From contig JABURN010000050.1 in NCBI GenBank assembly GCA_014762585.1, positions 1-12,393 on the forward strand: 12,393 bases of DNA, written 5' to 3'. A program made the translations under genes and the position numbers. Position 1 is the first letter of the stretch, and every line of letters begins with the position of its first letter. The DNA comes from Methylophaga sp. GTDB taxonomy: Bacteria; Pseudomonadota; Gammaproteobacteria; Nitrosococcales; Methylophagaceae. Shown here in pieces: positions 1 to 7,809 of this stretch. The notes beneath the pieces are model-generated. The model did no database searches, was not told the DNA's origin, and was given only the letters and a program-made list of their open reading frames with translations.

Positions 1-3000
1 TATCTGTGCGCGTGGGATGTGTACTTTACCTTTGACCAGCGTCTTCTCAGGGGTGACCGAGACGCTTAAATCCGGCTCTGCTATCACCAATGCTTCAGGC
101 GTGTTCATGGCTTCGAATTCGCGGCCCTTGATGTTGGTAGTTAAGGCCCAGCTGGACTCGGTGAGCTCAAACGTACCGTCACCAGTCAATGTGCCCTCCC
201 CAGATCGGGCCTGAAAGTCGAAATTGACCTCGTCGAGATTGCCGTCAACATCGACCTGAATTTGTTTCAGGATGATACCGGCATCGACAATGGCGACTTC
301 CCCGCCCTCTAAACTGGCTTGTCCTTCAATTCCCGGTTGGGCCACCGTGCCACTGATATCCAGGTTGATATCCAGCTGACCTTTTAATTCACCAAAAGCC
401 GGATGCGATAATTCGAGTTGAGACAGGTCGCGAACTGCCGTGCTGATATTACCGCCCAGTTGTGCTTGTTCTGGATTATTCAGCAACGTCGACAGACCTG
501 CAGTTTCCAGTTCAGCGTTGACTGCTGACACTCCGTCCAGTTGGGGCTCAAGATGGAAACTGGCCGTGCTTTTATTCGCATCAATCTGGTAGCGCAGGCT
601 GACATTATTCAGCGGCACCGGCTTTTGCTGGTTGAGGGCGGTCTGGTTCATCTGCAGGCTGGCATTATCGAGGAATATCTCGCCCTGACCGGTAATAACG
701 GATTCTGCATCCGAAGCCAGCGAGAATTCACCGCGCAGGCTGCCCTGAAGCTGTTCTAACTGAACCGCGAAGGCTTCAAACAGGCTGAGCGGGACGTCAC
801 TAAAGTTACCAGCTGCCTGCCACTGCTGATCCTGATGACTGGCTTCAATGCAGAATTCACCGCTTGCTGAAGTCCAGCAGTGCTGAGGCACAGCTTGTTT
901 TTGGGCTGACAGTGTCATTGGACCTTTCTCACTGAGCTGCCACTGCCCGGCTTTGTCATTACTGAAACTGAATTCCTGTAACTGCCCCTGCCAGACCTGA
1001 TCTGCCTGCAGTCCACCACTGGCTCGCATCGACAAATCAAGAGGCCGCGAAGCGAGGCTCAGCGTGATGTCATGTTGATTTTGTTTGCCTTTGACAGTGA
1101 GATTGAGGCTTTCAGCCGTTAATTGCGGTAGCTTGAGATTCTGCAGTGCAATATCCGCATTCAGATCTGCATTATCCGCCAGGGTAATGCGGGCGTTGCC
1201 TTCAGCGCTGCCAATTTCGACATTGGCATAGGCAATATCTTTCCCTTTTAATGTCGCATCAACAGATGGTTTTTTCAGGCTGCCTGCCACTTTTCCCTCG
1301 GCATCAAGGCTACCAGATAAGCCAGGATAAAAGTCTTGTAAATCAGGAGATTGCAAAGACAAGTTAAAGTTCAGTTTCTGGTCCTGAAGCTGACCATTGG
1401 CCGCCAGGCTTGAGTCGCCAGACCGGAGTTTGAGATCATTGACATCAAGCAACTGTTCGCTGTAGCTGACTGAGCCGTTCAATTTGAGCGGTCTGTCGCG
1501 TAACTCACCATCGATGTCGATAGCCTGTGCATCGATTTTGATGCCTGACTCTTGTGCACTGAGTTTGAACTCTGTTTTGCCACTCAGATTACCCGGCCAG
1601 TCGGAAGCGAGTAAACCGGGATTCAATTTGTTCAATACCAGCTGGCCATCGACCAGTGTTTCGCCCTGCCACAATAAAGGCCCCTGATAATTGAGCGAGC
1701 CATCAGCGAGCTGAATATCGAGCTTAGCGGCATCAAAGCCGCGACTGGTTTCACCATTGCCGTTGGCCTGAATGCTGGCTTTGAGATCGTCGATGACGAG
1801 ATCAGCTTGTGTTGATAGCTGTAGCGTTTCCGGATTGCCCTGCAGTTGGATCTGGCCCTGTTCAAGTTTTACAACACGTTGAGCCAGAGTCTCAGGCAAG
1901 ACGATATTCTGCCAGTCTGCATTGAGCTGATACTGCATCGGCGAAGCCTGCCAGTTAACCATGCCTGTCGCATCCAGGTTGCCCTGAAAACCTTCGACTT
2001 GCAGCGATTCGATTTGCAGCTGACTCAGGCTGCCAGTCGTCTCTGCAGACATTTGCAGGGGCTGCTGCTCCCAGTTCAATGTCGATTTGAGCTGGGCCTG
2101 ATAATTGTCCAGGCTGCCGGTGACAGAAAGCGAGCCGTCCGGACTAGTGACCAGCGCGTTCTCGCCAGTTAATGGCCAGCTAAGATTTTGCCATGAGGCG
2201 GTCAAATCAGCTTCAGGTGAGTCTCCGCTGATATTCACCTTACCGGCGAGCTTTAGCGTCTGGGCTTCACTGACAGCAGTGTTGAGTGTCAGTTGCCAGT
2301 TCTCAAGGTCGTCGGAATGGATATGCGCATTCACAGCCAGCGCAGGCAGTTCCGGTTGTAATACTCGGCCAGTAAGCTCAGCATCAAAACTGTTCAGGCT
2401 GCCTTCAGCCGCTATATCAAGGGCTTCAAACCGGGTTACCTGTTCGGGCATAACAGCTGCCAGATCAATGTCATTGGCACTGGCCTCCAGCGTCCACTGC
2501 AATTCATTGAGCACATCGCTTATCACCACAGTTTGCTGCGAAGCCAGTGGGGCTGAGACGTTTTGTTTCACAACCAGCTTGCTAATGTTGCCATCAATTT
2601 GGCCATTGAGCTTTAAAGGCGCTTCAAACAACTGCTTTAAGCTGACTTGATATTCGAGTACTGTCGGGTAAGGTGACTGCAAGGCCACTTTTCCGTTGAG
2701 GCTGGCGACAAAATCGTCACGCTCAACAGAAAACTCTTTGATATTGAGTTCATCATAGTTCAGTTCCGCAGAAGTACCTACGGCGTTGATCAAGCGGGTT
2801 TCTTCGCCCTTTTCATTAATCAAAGCGACATCTTCGAGCCTGAAGCTGGCGATCTTGATTTGCAGTGGCAGTTGAATCTCGGGCAGGCTGATTTCGCTCT
2901 CTTCTCCTGCATCCACTTCACTGGCCACTGTATGGATATCAACCCCATTGATGCTCAGTGAGTCAATCATTAGTGTTGTGCTGAAAAGCGCTGTGGGTTG

Positions 3001-3243
3001 CCAGTCCAGGCTGAGCTGTTCGATTTCAGCGCCACTGCTGTTTTCAGGTCGGTATTGAATCCCCTGCATCGACACATGGCCCAGCAGTCGGCCACGGGCC
3101 TGGTTAATTTGTAATGCCGGTACAAAACGCTCGGCGAGCCCCACTGCAGTATTCAGACCTGACTGTGTCCCCATCAGCCAGGCAAATGACAAGAGAATCA
3201 GTAACAGTAAAACAAGGAAGGAGTAAAAAAGCTTCTTTCGCAT
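1..3243 (-). CDS. tamB: TamB, translocation and assembly module subunit (3' end beyond window)
   Basis: Inner-membrane-anchored, periplasm-spanning protein that works with TamA in outer-membrane protein assembly; the AsmA/TamB family is also implicated in phospholipid transport to the outer membrane. I translated the minus strand from the ATG at 3243 to the window edge: 1081 codons, open throughout. The N-terminus is a short basic stretch (MRKK) and a hydrophobic anchor at about residues 5-22, followed by LMGTQSGL, typical of TamB. The rest is low-complexity alternating polar/hydrophobic beta sequence with recurring G-x-L/I units, as expected for the long beta-taco groove, and a CW...FC cysteine pair near residues 790-800. 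Segments such as SGTVAQPGIEG and HIPRAQI near the edge belong to the C-terminal TamB (DUF490) domain. E. coli TamB has 1259 residues, so roughly 150-200 are probably missing. The ATG directly abuts the tamA stop, with GGA 8 bases upstream, so the two are co-transcribed and probably translationally coupled. Confidence 0.93.
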   Translation of the reverse strand, partial: MRKKLFYSFLVLLLLILLSFAWLMGTQSGLNTAVGLAERFVPALQINQARGRLLGHVSMQGIQYRPENSSGAEIEQLSLDWQPTALFSTTLMIDSLSINGVDIHTVASEVDAGEESEISLPEIQLPLQIKIASFRLEDVALINEKGEETRLINAVGTSAELNYDELNIKEFSVERDDFVASLNGKVALQSPYPTVLEYQVSLKQLFEAPLKLNGQIDGNISKLVVKQNVSAPLASQQTVVISDVLNELQWTLEASANDIDLAAVMPEQVTRFEALDIAAEGSLNSFDAELTGRVLQPELPALAVNAHIHSDDLENWQLTLNTAVSEAQTLKLAGKVNISGDSPEADLTASWQNLSWPLTGENALVTSPDGSLSVTGSLDNYQAQLKSTLNWEQQPLQMSAETTGSLSQLQIESLQVEGFQGNLDATGMVNWQASPMQYQLNADWQNIVLPETLAQRVVKLEQGQIQLQGNPETLQLSTQADLVIDDLKASIQANGNGETSRGFDAAKLDIQLADGSLNYQGPLLWQGETLVDGQLVLNKLNPGLLASDWPGNLSGKTEFKLSAQESGIKIDAQAIDIDGELRDRPLKLNGSVSYSEQLLDVNDLKLRSGDSSLAANGQLQDQKLNFNLSLQSPDLQDFYPGLSGSLDAEGKVAGSLKKPSVDATLKGKDIAYANVEIGSAEGNARITLADNADLNADIALQNLKLPQLTAESLNLTVKGKQNQHDITLSLASRPLDLSMRASGGLQADQVWQGQLQEFSFSNDKAGQWQLSEKGPMTLSAQKQAVPQHCWTSASGEFCIEASHQDQQWQAAGNFSDVPLSLFEAFAVQLEQLQGSLRGEFSLASDAESVITGQGEIFLDNASLQMNQTALNQQKPVPLNNVSLRYQIDANKSTASFHLEPQLDGVSAVNAELETAGLSTLLNNPEQAQLGGNISTAVRDLSQLELSHPAFGELKGQLDINLDISGTVAQPGIEGQASLEGGEVAIVDAGIILKQIQVDVDGNLDEVNFDFQARSGEGTLTGDGTFELTESSWALTTNIKGREFEAMNTPEALVIAEPDLSVSVTPEKTLVKGKVHIPRAQI

Positions 3244-4989
3244 TTAGAGATCCGGGCCTATCACGATATGCAGGGCAATCGATTCATCCGTGTCTGACAG
3301 GGCTTTGGCTAAATCAACCCGTATCAGTCCGACTGGCGAGCGCCAGCGCACACCCACGCCGACGCTGTATTCAATCGGGTCACTGAAACTGTTGTAGGCA
3401 TTACCGAAGTCAGTAAAGACGGCGCCGCCCCAGTCACCCAGGAACATGTTTTCGTATTCAAGGCTACCCACAGCCAGGTAGCGCCCGCCCTCAACTTCGC
3501 CATCGTCGCCTTCCGGCCCAAGCGACTGATAATCAAAGCCGCGGATGCTGTTGTCACCCCCGGCAAAGAAACGTAAGGAACTGGGTAGCTGCTCAAAGTC
3601 ATTGACTTCGGTCGCGCCCACTGCGGCGCGGGTAATGATGCGACTGTTCTCGCCAATACTGCGGATGTATTTGCCACGCAAAACCACCTGACCGAAAGTC
3701 ACATCAGACAATAATGCTTCTGAAGCCCCAGACAATGACAAGGACAAACGGCCGCCATGACGGGTATAGAGGGTGTTATCAGCCCAGGTCCGACTCCAGG
3801 CGATGCCGGGAATCAGCAACAGGGCCGACTCGCTGTCATCAGAGACATCAAAGTCTTCCTGCAACAGTTTCAGTGAGCCGGTTTCATCCCAGCCGAAACG
3901 CTGCCGTTTGTAATAGCTCCCCACAGCGAAGGACTGGCTTTCACTGGTATCGGTATCCTGTTGCTTGTATTCGGTGTTGAAACCGACCGTGTTAATCGTC
4001 TCGCTCCAGAACGGCATGATGTAGTCGGCAGAGAGACTGTTGGCAACCTGTGACAGTCTGGCATCTGTAGTCAGCCGGTGACCACGATCGTTGATGTAGC
4101 GATTCTCCCAGCCCAGTGCCAGGCGCGCACCGGTATCCGTGCCATAACCGAGGCCAGCGGTGTAAAGATGTTTGGGTTTTTCATTCAGACTGACCGTGAG
4201 TGGCACCTGCCCATTTTCTCTCTGCTCACGCTCGGCACGGACCGATACCGCATCAAAATAACCGCTATTGCTGAGGTTATTTCGCATCGTCAGAACATCG
4301 GAATCCGTATAAGCATCGCCAGGCTTAAGAGGCTCGAGTTTAGACAGCAGGCGCTCACCTATCACGGTGTCGGGATAACTAATCTGACCGAAGTGGTAGC
4401 GCTCACCGGAATCGTAATATAAATAGGCATTTGCAATTGCTTTATCAGGATAGACTTTAACTTCTGAGCGAGTCATTTTGCCATCAAAATAACCGCGACT
4501 GGCGGCCAGTCTTAGAATGGATTTTTTGGCGCTTTCGTATTCCTGATGATTGAGCTGCTGCTCGGATTTAAGAGGGAAATCCTTAATCAGTTTTTGAAAC
4601 TCAGGGTCGTCTCCAGCTTCACCACTAATTTGTAAGTCCACCTGTTGCAGTTTGACCGGACGGCCCAGTTCAATTTGATAGCTTGCTTTCCAGCCGGACT
4701 CGACCGATGTCAGCTTACCTTCAATTTGCGGTGAGTAATAACCATACACCGTCAGCATCTGTTGCAATGACTCCAGACCGCTCTGGTAAAGCTTTTCTAC
4801 ATAACGCGGGTTGAGACGCTCGCTGTTTTTTTGCTGTTCAATGGTGAGACCGTTTTTCAGGGTTTGCGCCATGTCATTGTCCACGCCACTGACCTCAACA
4901 ATGATCTGACCCTCTTCTGCACGCAGAGGCAGGCTCAGCAACAGCATAATAATAAAGATTGTACGAAGAACGACCGGCGTTATCGGCAA
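3244..4989 (-). CDS. tamA: TamA, outer-membrane Omp85-family assembly factor
   Basis: Outer-membrane beta-barrel partner of TamB in the translocation and assembly module, which helps insert autotransporters and other barrel proteins. The 581-residue length matches E. coli TamA (577). A Sec signal peptide occupies residues 1-24 (hydrophobic IFIIMLLLSLPL, likely cleavage after LRA). Three POTRA domains follow at about 28-107, 108-195 and 196-272, and the barrel runs from about 273 to the end. The Omp85 hallmark IRGF sits at 482-485 in FFAGGDNSIRGFDY, and the C-terminus IVIGPDL resembles the GPEL ending of E. coli TamA. The start is a TTG: an in-frame TAA lies only two codons upstream (4993-4995), and the first ATG (codon 15) falls inside the signal peptide's hydrophobic core. 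No good Shine-Dalgarno is seen, so the exact start is uncertain. It abuts tamB downstream. Confidence 0.93.
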   Translation of the reverse strand: MPITPVVLRTIFIIMLLLSLPLRAEEGQIIVEVSGVDNDMAQTLKNGLTIEQQKNSERLNPRYVEKLYQSGLESLQQMLTVYGYYSPQIEGKLTSVESGWKASYQIELGRPVKLQQVDLQISGEAGDDPEFQKLIKDFPLKSEQQLNHQEYESAKKSILRLAASRGYFDGKMTRSEVKVYPDKAIANAYLYYDSGERYHFGQISYPDTVIGERLLSKLEPLKPGDAYTDSDVLTMRNNLSNSGYFDAVSVRAEREQRENGQVPLTVSLNEKPKHLYTAGLGYGTDTGARLALGWENRYINDRGHRLTTDARLSQVANSLSADYIMPFWSETINTVGFNTEYKQQDTDTSESQSFAVGSYYKRQRFGWDETGSLKLLQEDFDVSDDSESALLLIPGIAWSRTWADNTLYTRHGGRLSLSLSGASEALLSDVTFGQVVLRGKYIRSIGENSRIITRAAVGATEVNDFEQLPSSLRFFAGGDNSIRGFDYQSLGPEGDDGEVEGGRYLAVGSLEYENMFLGDWGGAVFTDFGNAYNSFSDPIEYSVGVGVRWRSPVGLIRVDLAKALSDTDESIALHIVIGPDL

Positions 4990-5024
4990 AACTTAAAACC
5001 CGTGAAAAATGCAAAGACAATCAC

Positions 5025-5053
5025 ATTATGACAGCCCACTGGCGGCTTGCCAT
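5025..5053 (-). promoter_or_regulatory. candidate sigma70 promoter for tamA-tamB
   Basis: On the minus strand, ATGGCA (5048-5053, 4 of 6 to the -35 consensus) is followed after 17 bases by CATAAT (5025-5030, 5 of 6 to the -10 consensus). Transcription would begin near 5018, giving a leader of about 30 bases to the TTG start of tamA. The 87-base gap after the regulator gene holds no convincing terminator, so read-through from the regulator into tamA is also possible. Confidence 0.35.
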
Positions 5054-5076
5054 AATTTTGAGACAGGGCTTAAGGC

Positions 5077-6075
5077 TTATTCGTTGCCTGATTGCAGGCG
5101 GTACTGGCTGGGTGAACAACCAAAGAAACGGGTAAATCGCCGACTGAAATGACTTAAGTCATTGAAACCATAACTGTAACAGGCATCAGTGACGCTTTTA
5201 CCAGCTCGAATCGCATCGGCAGCAGATTTGAGGCGCAGCTGTTGCTGAAACTCACCCGGCGTGCAACCCAGTTGTTTTTTGAACTCAACGTAAAGCCGAC
5301 TGCGGCTCATGCAGGCGCGGCGGCAGAGCTGTTCAACATCCAGCGGTGTACTGAGGTTTTGTTCGAGGTAGTGAATGGCAGCAGTAATGCCATTTGCATC
5401 CGGAGCCTGCTGACAATAACTCAGCAACACTTCACGGCCCTGCTCCCGTAACAGACGAATCACCAGTTCCGTCACTCCCAAATCGAGCATGATTTCTTTG
5501 TCGGGATTATCCTGTGTATATAAGGAGACCATTTTCTCCAGCAGCTGCTGGGTATCTGTCGTGTGATGCGTGTGAATGATTTTAGGCTGATATTCCCAAT
5601 TGTGGTCGACGATTTCCAGCTTGGTTAAATCGCGCATACGCTCGGAAATAGTACTAATGCGATCTTTTGAGATTTCTATTGTCAAACAGGTTGTAGGTGC
5701 TTCCTCTTTGGCGTCAGGGAAATCAATTTCCACATAATCGCCGGGCGGCATCACATAGGATTCATGCGGGAGGAATAATTCACCTTCGTGCTGACGCAGA
5801 TCATGCATGACTTTACGACCACTGACCATGCCACAGAACAGCAACTGCTCAGCCGCAAGCCCGACACCAGTAGCTGCACGATAGGTATCATAAATACTTA
5901 AAGCGGAGTCAGGACCGGCAAACTGCAATTTGTTTTCGATCAGTAATTGTCGTTTTTCACGCCGTTTTGACAGCGAGAGTTTCTCAATCTGCATCGTTGC
6001 TTCTTTTAATACGGTTATAACAAAATTTTGGAACTGTTCTGGACTATAAGTCAAGTGATTGGGAATTACAGTCAA
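5077..6075 (-). CDS. AraC-family transcriptional regulator, probable regulator of the divergent aldehyde dehydrogenase
   Basis: DNA-binding regulator of 332 residues from the outermost start (TTG at 6075), or 305 residues from the first ATG (5992-5994, codon 28). The C-terminal third is a classic AraC/XylS domain: first helix-turn-helix at about 247-267 (LDVEQLCRRACMSRSRLY), second at about 296-318 (TDACYSYGFNDLSHFSRRF), then FGCSPSQYR. The N-terminal half, with LFLPHESYVMPPG and VEIDFPDA, looks like an AraC_N-type (PF06719-like) effector domain. It is divergent from the aldehyde dehydrogenase gene, which suggests that it senses an aldehyde, an alcohol or a related metabolite; this is inference from position. 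I favour the ATG: GAAG lies about 5 bases upstream, and starting there leaves a direct-repeat operator outside the coding region. The ligand is unknown. Confidence 0.87.
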   Translation of the reverse strand: MTVIPNHLTYSPEQFQNFVITVLKEATMQIEKLSLSKRREKRQLLIENKLQFAGPDSALSIYDTYRAATGVGLAAEQLLFCGMVSGRKVMHDLRQHEGELFLPHESYVMPPGDYVEIDFPDAKEEAPTTCLTIEISKDRISTISERMRDLTKLEIVDHNWEYQPKIIHTHHTTDTQQLLEKMVSLYTQDNPDKEIMLDLGVTELVIRLLREQGREVLLSYCQQAPDANGITAAIHYLEQNLSTPLDVEQLCRRACMSRSRLYVEFKKQLGCTPGEFQQQLRLKSAADAIRAGKSVTDACYSYGFNDLSHFSRRFTRFFGCSPSQYRLQSGNE

Positions 6076-6076
6076 G
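6049..6076. promoter_or_regulatory. direct-repeat candidate operator for the AraC-family regulator
   Basis: AGTCAAG occurs at 6049-6055 and again at 6070-6076, exactly 21 bases apart (two helical turns). Each copy is followed by ATTG after 3 or 4 bases. The right copy ends 4 bases before the candidate -35 box of the aldehyde dehydrogenase gene at 6081. Direct repeats with a 21-base period beside a -35 box are the usual binding layout of AraC-family activators. The site overlaps the regulator's coding frame only if the TTG at 6075 is its start. Confidence 0.45.
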
Positions 6077-6080
6077 CGTA

Positions 6081-6110
6081 TTGATAAGCTCGGGATTTAT
6101 CCTGCATTAT
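6081..6110 (+). promoter_or_regulatory. candidate promoter of the aldehyde dehydrogenase gene
   Basis: TTGATA (6081-6086) and CATTAT (6105-6110) are separated by 18 bases, a reasonable sigma70 promoter. It would give a leader of about 40 bases. An inverted pair, TGATAA (6082-6087) and TTATCA (6107-6112), overlaps both elements. I saw no sigma54-type GG-N10-GC element. The A+T-rich stretch after it (6111-6140) leads into a purine-rich ribosome binding site, GAGAGAG, about 8 bases before the ATG. Confidence 0.4.
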
Positions 6111-6158
6111 CACTCTTATATTAATTATTAGATCATTAGCACAGAGAGAGAAAAGACC

Positions 6159-7679
6159 ATGATTTACGCTAAACCAGGAACTGAGGGTTCCGTTGTCAAT
6201 TTTGACAAACGCTACGATAACTTTATTGGCGGCAAATGGGTCGCCCCGGTCAAAGGCCAATACTTTGATAATGTGACACCGGTCACCGGTGAAGTCTTCT
6301 GTGAGGTCGCTGAATCCACCGAAGAAGACATCAATCTGGCACTGGATGCGGCGCATGCCGCAAAAGATGCCTGGGGTAAGACATCGGTCACTGCCCGTTC
6401 CAACATTCTGCTGAAAATTGCTGATCGCATTGAAGAAAACCTGGAAATGCTGGCCGTGGCAGAAACCTGGGATAACGGTAAAGCCGTTCGTGAAACCCTG
6501 AATGCCGACGTGCCTCTTGCAGCCGATCACTTCCGTTATTTTGCCGGTTGTATCCGTGCTCAGGAAGGCACCATGGGTGAAATCGACGAAAACACCGTTG
6601 CCTATCACTTCCACGAACCACTGGGCGTCGTAGGCCAGATCATCCCCTGGAACTTCCCACTGCTGATGGCAGCCTGGAAACTGGCACCTGCACTGGCTGC
6701 CGGTAACTGCATCGTTATGAAGCCAGCAGAATCCACTCCGGTGTCGATTCTGAAGCTGATGGAAGTCATCGGTGATCTGTTGCCACCAGGTGTACTCAAC
6801 ATCGTCAATGGCATGGGCCGTGTTGCAGGTGAAGCCCTGGCTTCCAGCAAACGCATCGCTAAGATCGCCTTCACTGGCTCGACGCCGGTCGGCTCTCACA
6901 TCATGTCCCGTGCGGCGGAAAACATTATTCCGTCTACCACTGAGCTGGGCGGTAAATCACCTAATATCTTCTTCGAAGACATCATGCAGCAGGAAGAAGA
7001 TTTCATTAATAAAGCGGCCGAAGGCATGGTTCTGGCCTTCTTCAACCAGGGTGAAGTCTGCACCTGCCCCTCACGTGCCCTGATTCAGGAAAGCATTTAT
7101 GACCAGTTCATCGAAAAGGTCATCGAACGCGCCAAACTGATCAAGCGTGGTAACCCGCTGGATACCGAAGTTCAGGTCGGTGCCCAGGCGTCACAAATGC
7201 AGTTCGACAAGATCATGGAATATGTCGATATCGGTAAGAAAGAAGGCGCCGAAGTCCTGATGGGTGGTGCTGTAGAGCAACTGGGCGCTGAATTTGACAG
7301 CGGCTATTACATTCAGCCGACCCTGATGAAAGGCCACAACAAAATGCGTATCTTCCAGGAGGAAATCTTTGGCCCGGTGGTTTCAGTCACCACCTTCAAA
7401 GATGAAGCCGAAGCGCTGGAAATCGCCAACGATACCGAGTTCGGTCTGGGCGCCGGTGTGTGGACCCGTGATATGAACCTGGCTTACCGCATGGGTCGTG
7501 GCATTCAGGCCGGTCGTGTCTGGACCAACTGCTATCATGCCTACCCTGCTCACGCTGCCTTTGGCGGTTACAAGAAATCAGGTGTCGGCCGTGAAACTCA
7601 TAAAATGGTGCTTGAACACTATCAGCAAACCAAAAACCTGCTGGTCAGCTACAGCACCAGCCCGCTCGGTTTCTTCTAG
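6159..7679 (+). CDS. NAD-dependent aldehyde dehydrogenase (acetaldehyde dehydrogenase, AldB/ExaC/AcoD type)
   Basis: Cytoplasmic enzyme oxidising acetaldehyde (or another short aldehyde) to the carboxylic acid with NAD(P)+. The 506-residue length is typical of the AldB/ExaC/AcoD subgroup, as are the N-terminus [13 protein letters not shown] and the active-site segment [13 protein letters not shown]. Visible catalytic features are oxyanion-hole Asn165 in PWNFP, cofactor-binding Lys188 in MKPAES, the nucleotide loop FTGSTPVG (238-245), general base Glu262 in TELGGKSPN, nucleophile Cys301 with Cys303 beside it, and Glu401 in EEIFGPV. The ATG is well supported by a purine-rich ribosome binding site and family-like N-terminal sequence. 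The gene is divergent from the AraC regulator and followed by a strong terminator, so it is probably its own transcription unit. With acsA next door, the most likely physiological substrate is acetaldehyde. Orthologues are named aldB, exaC or acoD, and I cannot choose between them. Confidence 0.95.
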   Translation: MIYAKPGTEGSVVNFDKRYDNFIGGKWVAPVKGQYFDNVTPVTGEVFCEVAESTEEDINLALDAAHAAKDAWGKTSVTARSNILLKIADRIEENLEMLAVAETWDNGKAVRETLNADVPLAADHFRYFAGCIRAQEGTMGEIDENTVAYHFHEPLGVVGQIIPWNFPLLMAAWKLAPALAAGNCIVMKPAESTPVSILKLMEVIGDLLPPGVLNIVNGMGRVAGEALASSKRIAKIAFTGSTPVGSHIMSRAAENIIPSTTELGGKSPNIFFEDIMQQEEDFINKAAEGMVLAFFNQGEVCTCPSRALIQESIYDQFIEKVIERAKLIKRGNPLDTEVQVGAQASQMQFDKIMEYVDIGKKEGAEVLMGGAVEQLGAEFDSGYYIQPTLMKGHNKMRIFQEEIFGPVVSVTTFKDEAEALEIANDTEFGLGAGVWTRDMNLAYRMGRGIQAGRVWTNCYHAYPAHAAFGGYKKSGVGRETHKMVLEHYQQTKNLLVSYSTSPLGFF

Positions 7680-7692
7680 AATCCGTCCTGGT

Positions 7693-7732
7693 AAAAACTC
7701 TCCCCTAAGCCCTGCTTTCGGGAGAGTTTTTT
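7693..7732 (+). terminator. intrinsic terminator after the aldehyde dehydrogenase gene
   Basis: A perfect 12-base stem, AAAAACTCTCCC (7693-7704) with GGGAGAGTTTTT (7720-7731), ends in a run of six T. The 15-base loop can itself form a small AAGC/GCTT helix. It starts 14 bases after the stop codon. Because the A-run mirrors the T-run it could act in both directions. It separates the dehydrogenase from acsA. Confidence 0.92.
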
Positions 7733-7740
7733 ATGTCTGC

Positions 7741-7775
7741 TTAACAGGCATTCTGTTCAGGGGTAAAGTGTTACC
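7741..7775 (+). promoter_or_regulatory. candidate promoter and small palindrome ahead of acsA
   Basis: TTAACA (7741-7746, 5 of 6 to the -35 consensus) and TAAAGT (7764-7769, 4 of 6 to the -10 consensus) are 17 bases apart. A short inverted repeat, GGTAA-AGTG-TTACC (7762-7775), overlaps the -10 element and could be an operator. A promoter is expected here because a strong terminator lies just upstream. The acsA ribosome binding site is AAAGG at 7796-7800, 9 bases before the ATG. Confidence 0.35.
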
Positions 7776-7809
7776 TTGGACAAGAGAACAACCATAAAGG
7801 TGTCTTTAT

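Noticed and set aside
2105..2650. 181-codon plus-strand open frame inside tamB
   Set aside because: The Ser/Ala-rich translation is an artefact of the tamB reading frame on the other strand, which I translated without interruption across the region.
1..3243. Possible gene-free 3.2-kb region on the left, since no complete open frame covers it
   Set aside because: Codon-by-codon translation of the minus strand gives one uninterrupted TamB frame leaving the window, so the region is fully coding.
5041..5076. Hairpin-like sequence between the regulator and tamA
   Set aside because: Only a 4-base stem (TGGC/GCCA) and CTTAAG palindromes occur, with no T-run, so it is not a credible terminator.
6111..6140. 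A+T-rich stretch with ATTAG repeated (TTATTAGATCATTAG) ahead of the dehydrogenase
   Set aside because: Too short and A+T-rich to separate from ordinary promoter-downstream composition, with no conserved spacing to other copies.
6072..6899. 275-codon minus-strand open frame opposite the aldehyde dehydrogenase
   Set aside because: It lies antisense to a clearly real gene with intact catalytic motifs. Its translation is Cys/His/Phe-rich, without recognisable domains, as expected of a mirror of strongly biased codons.
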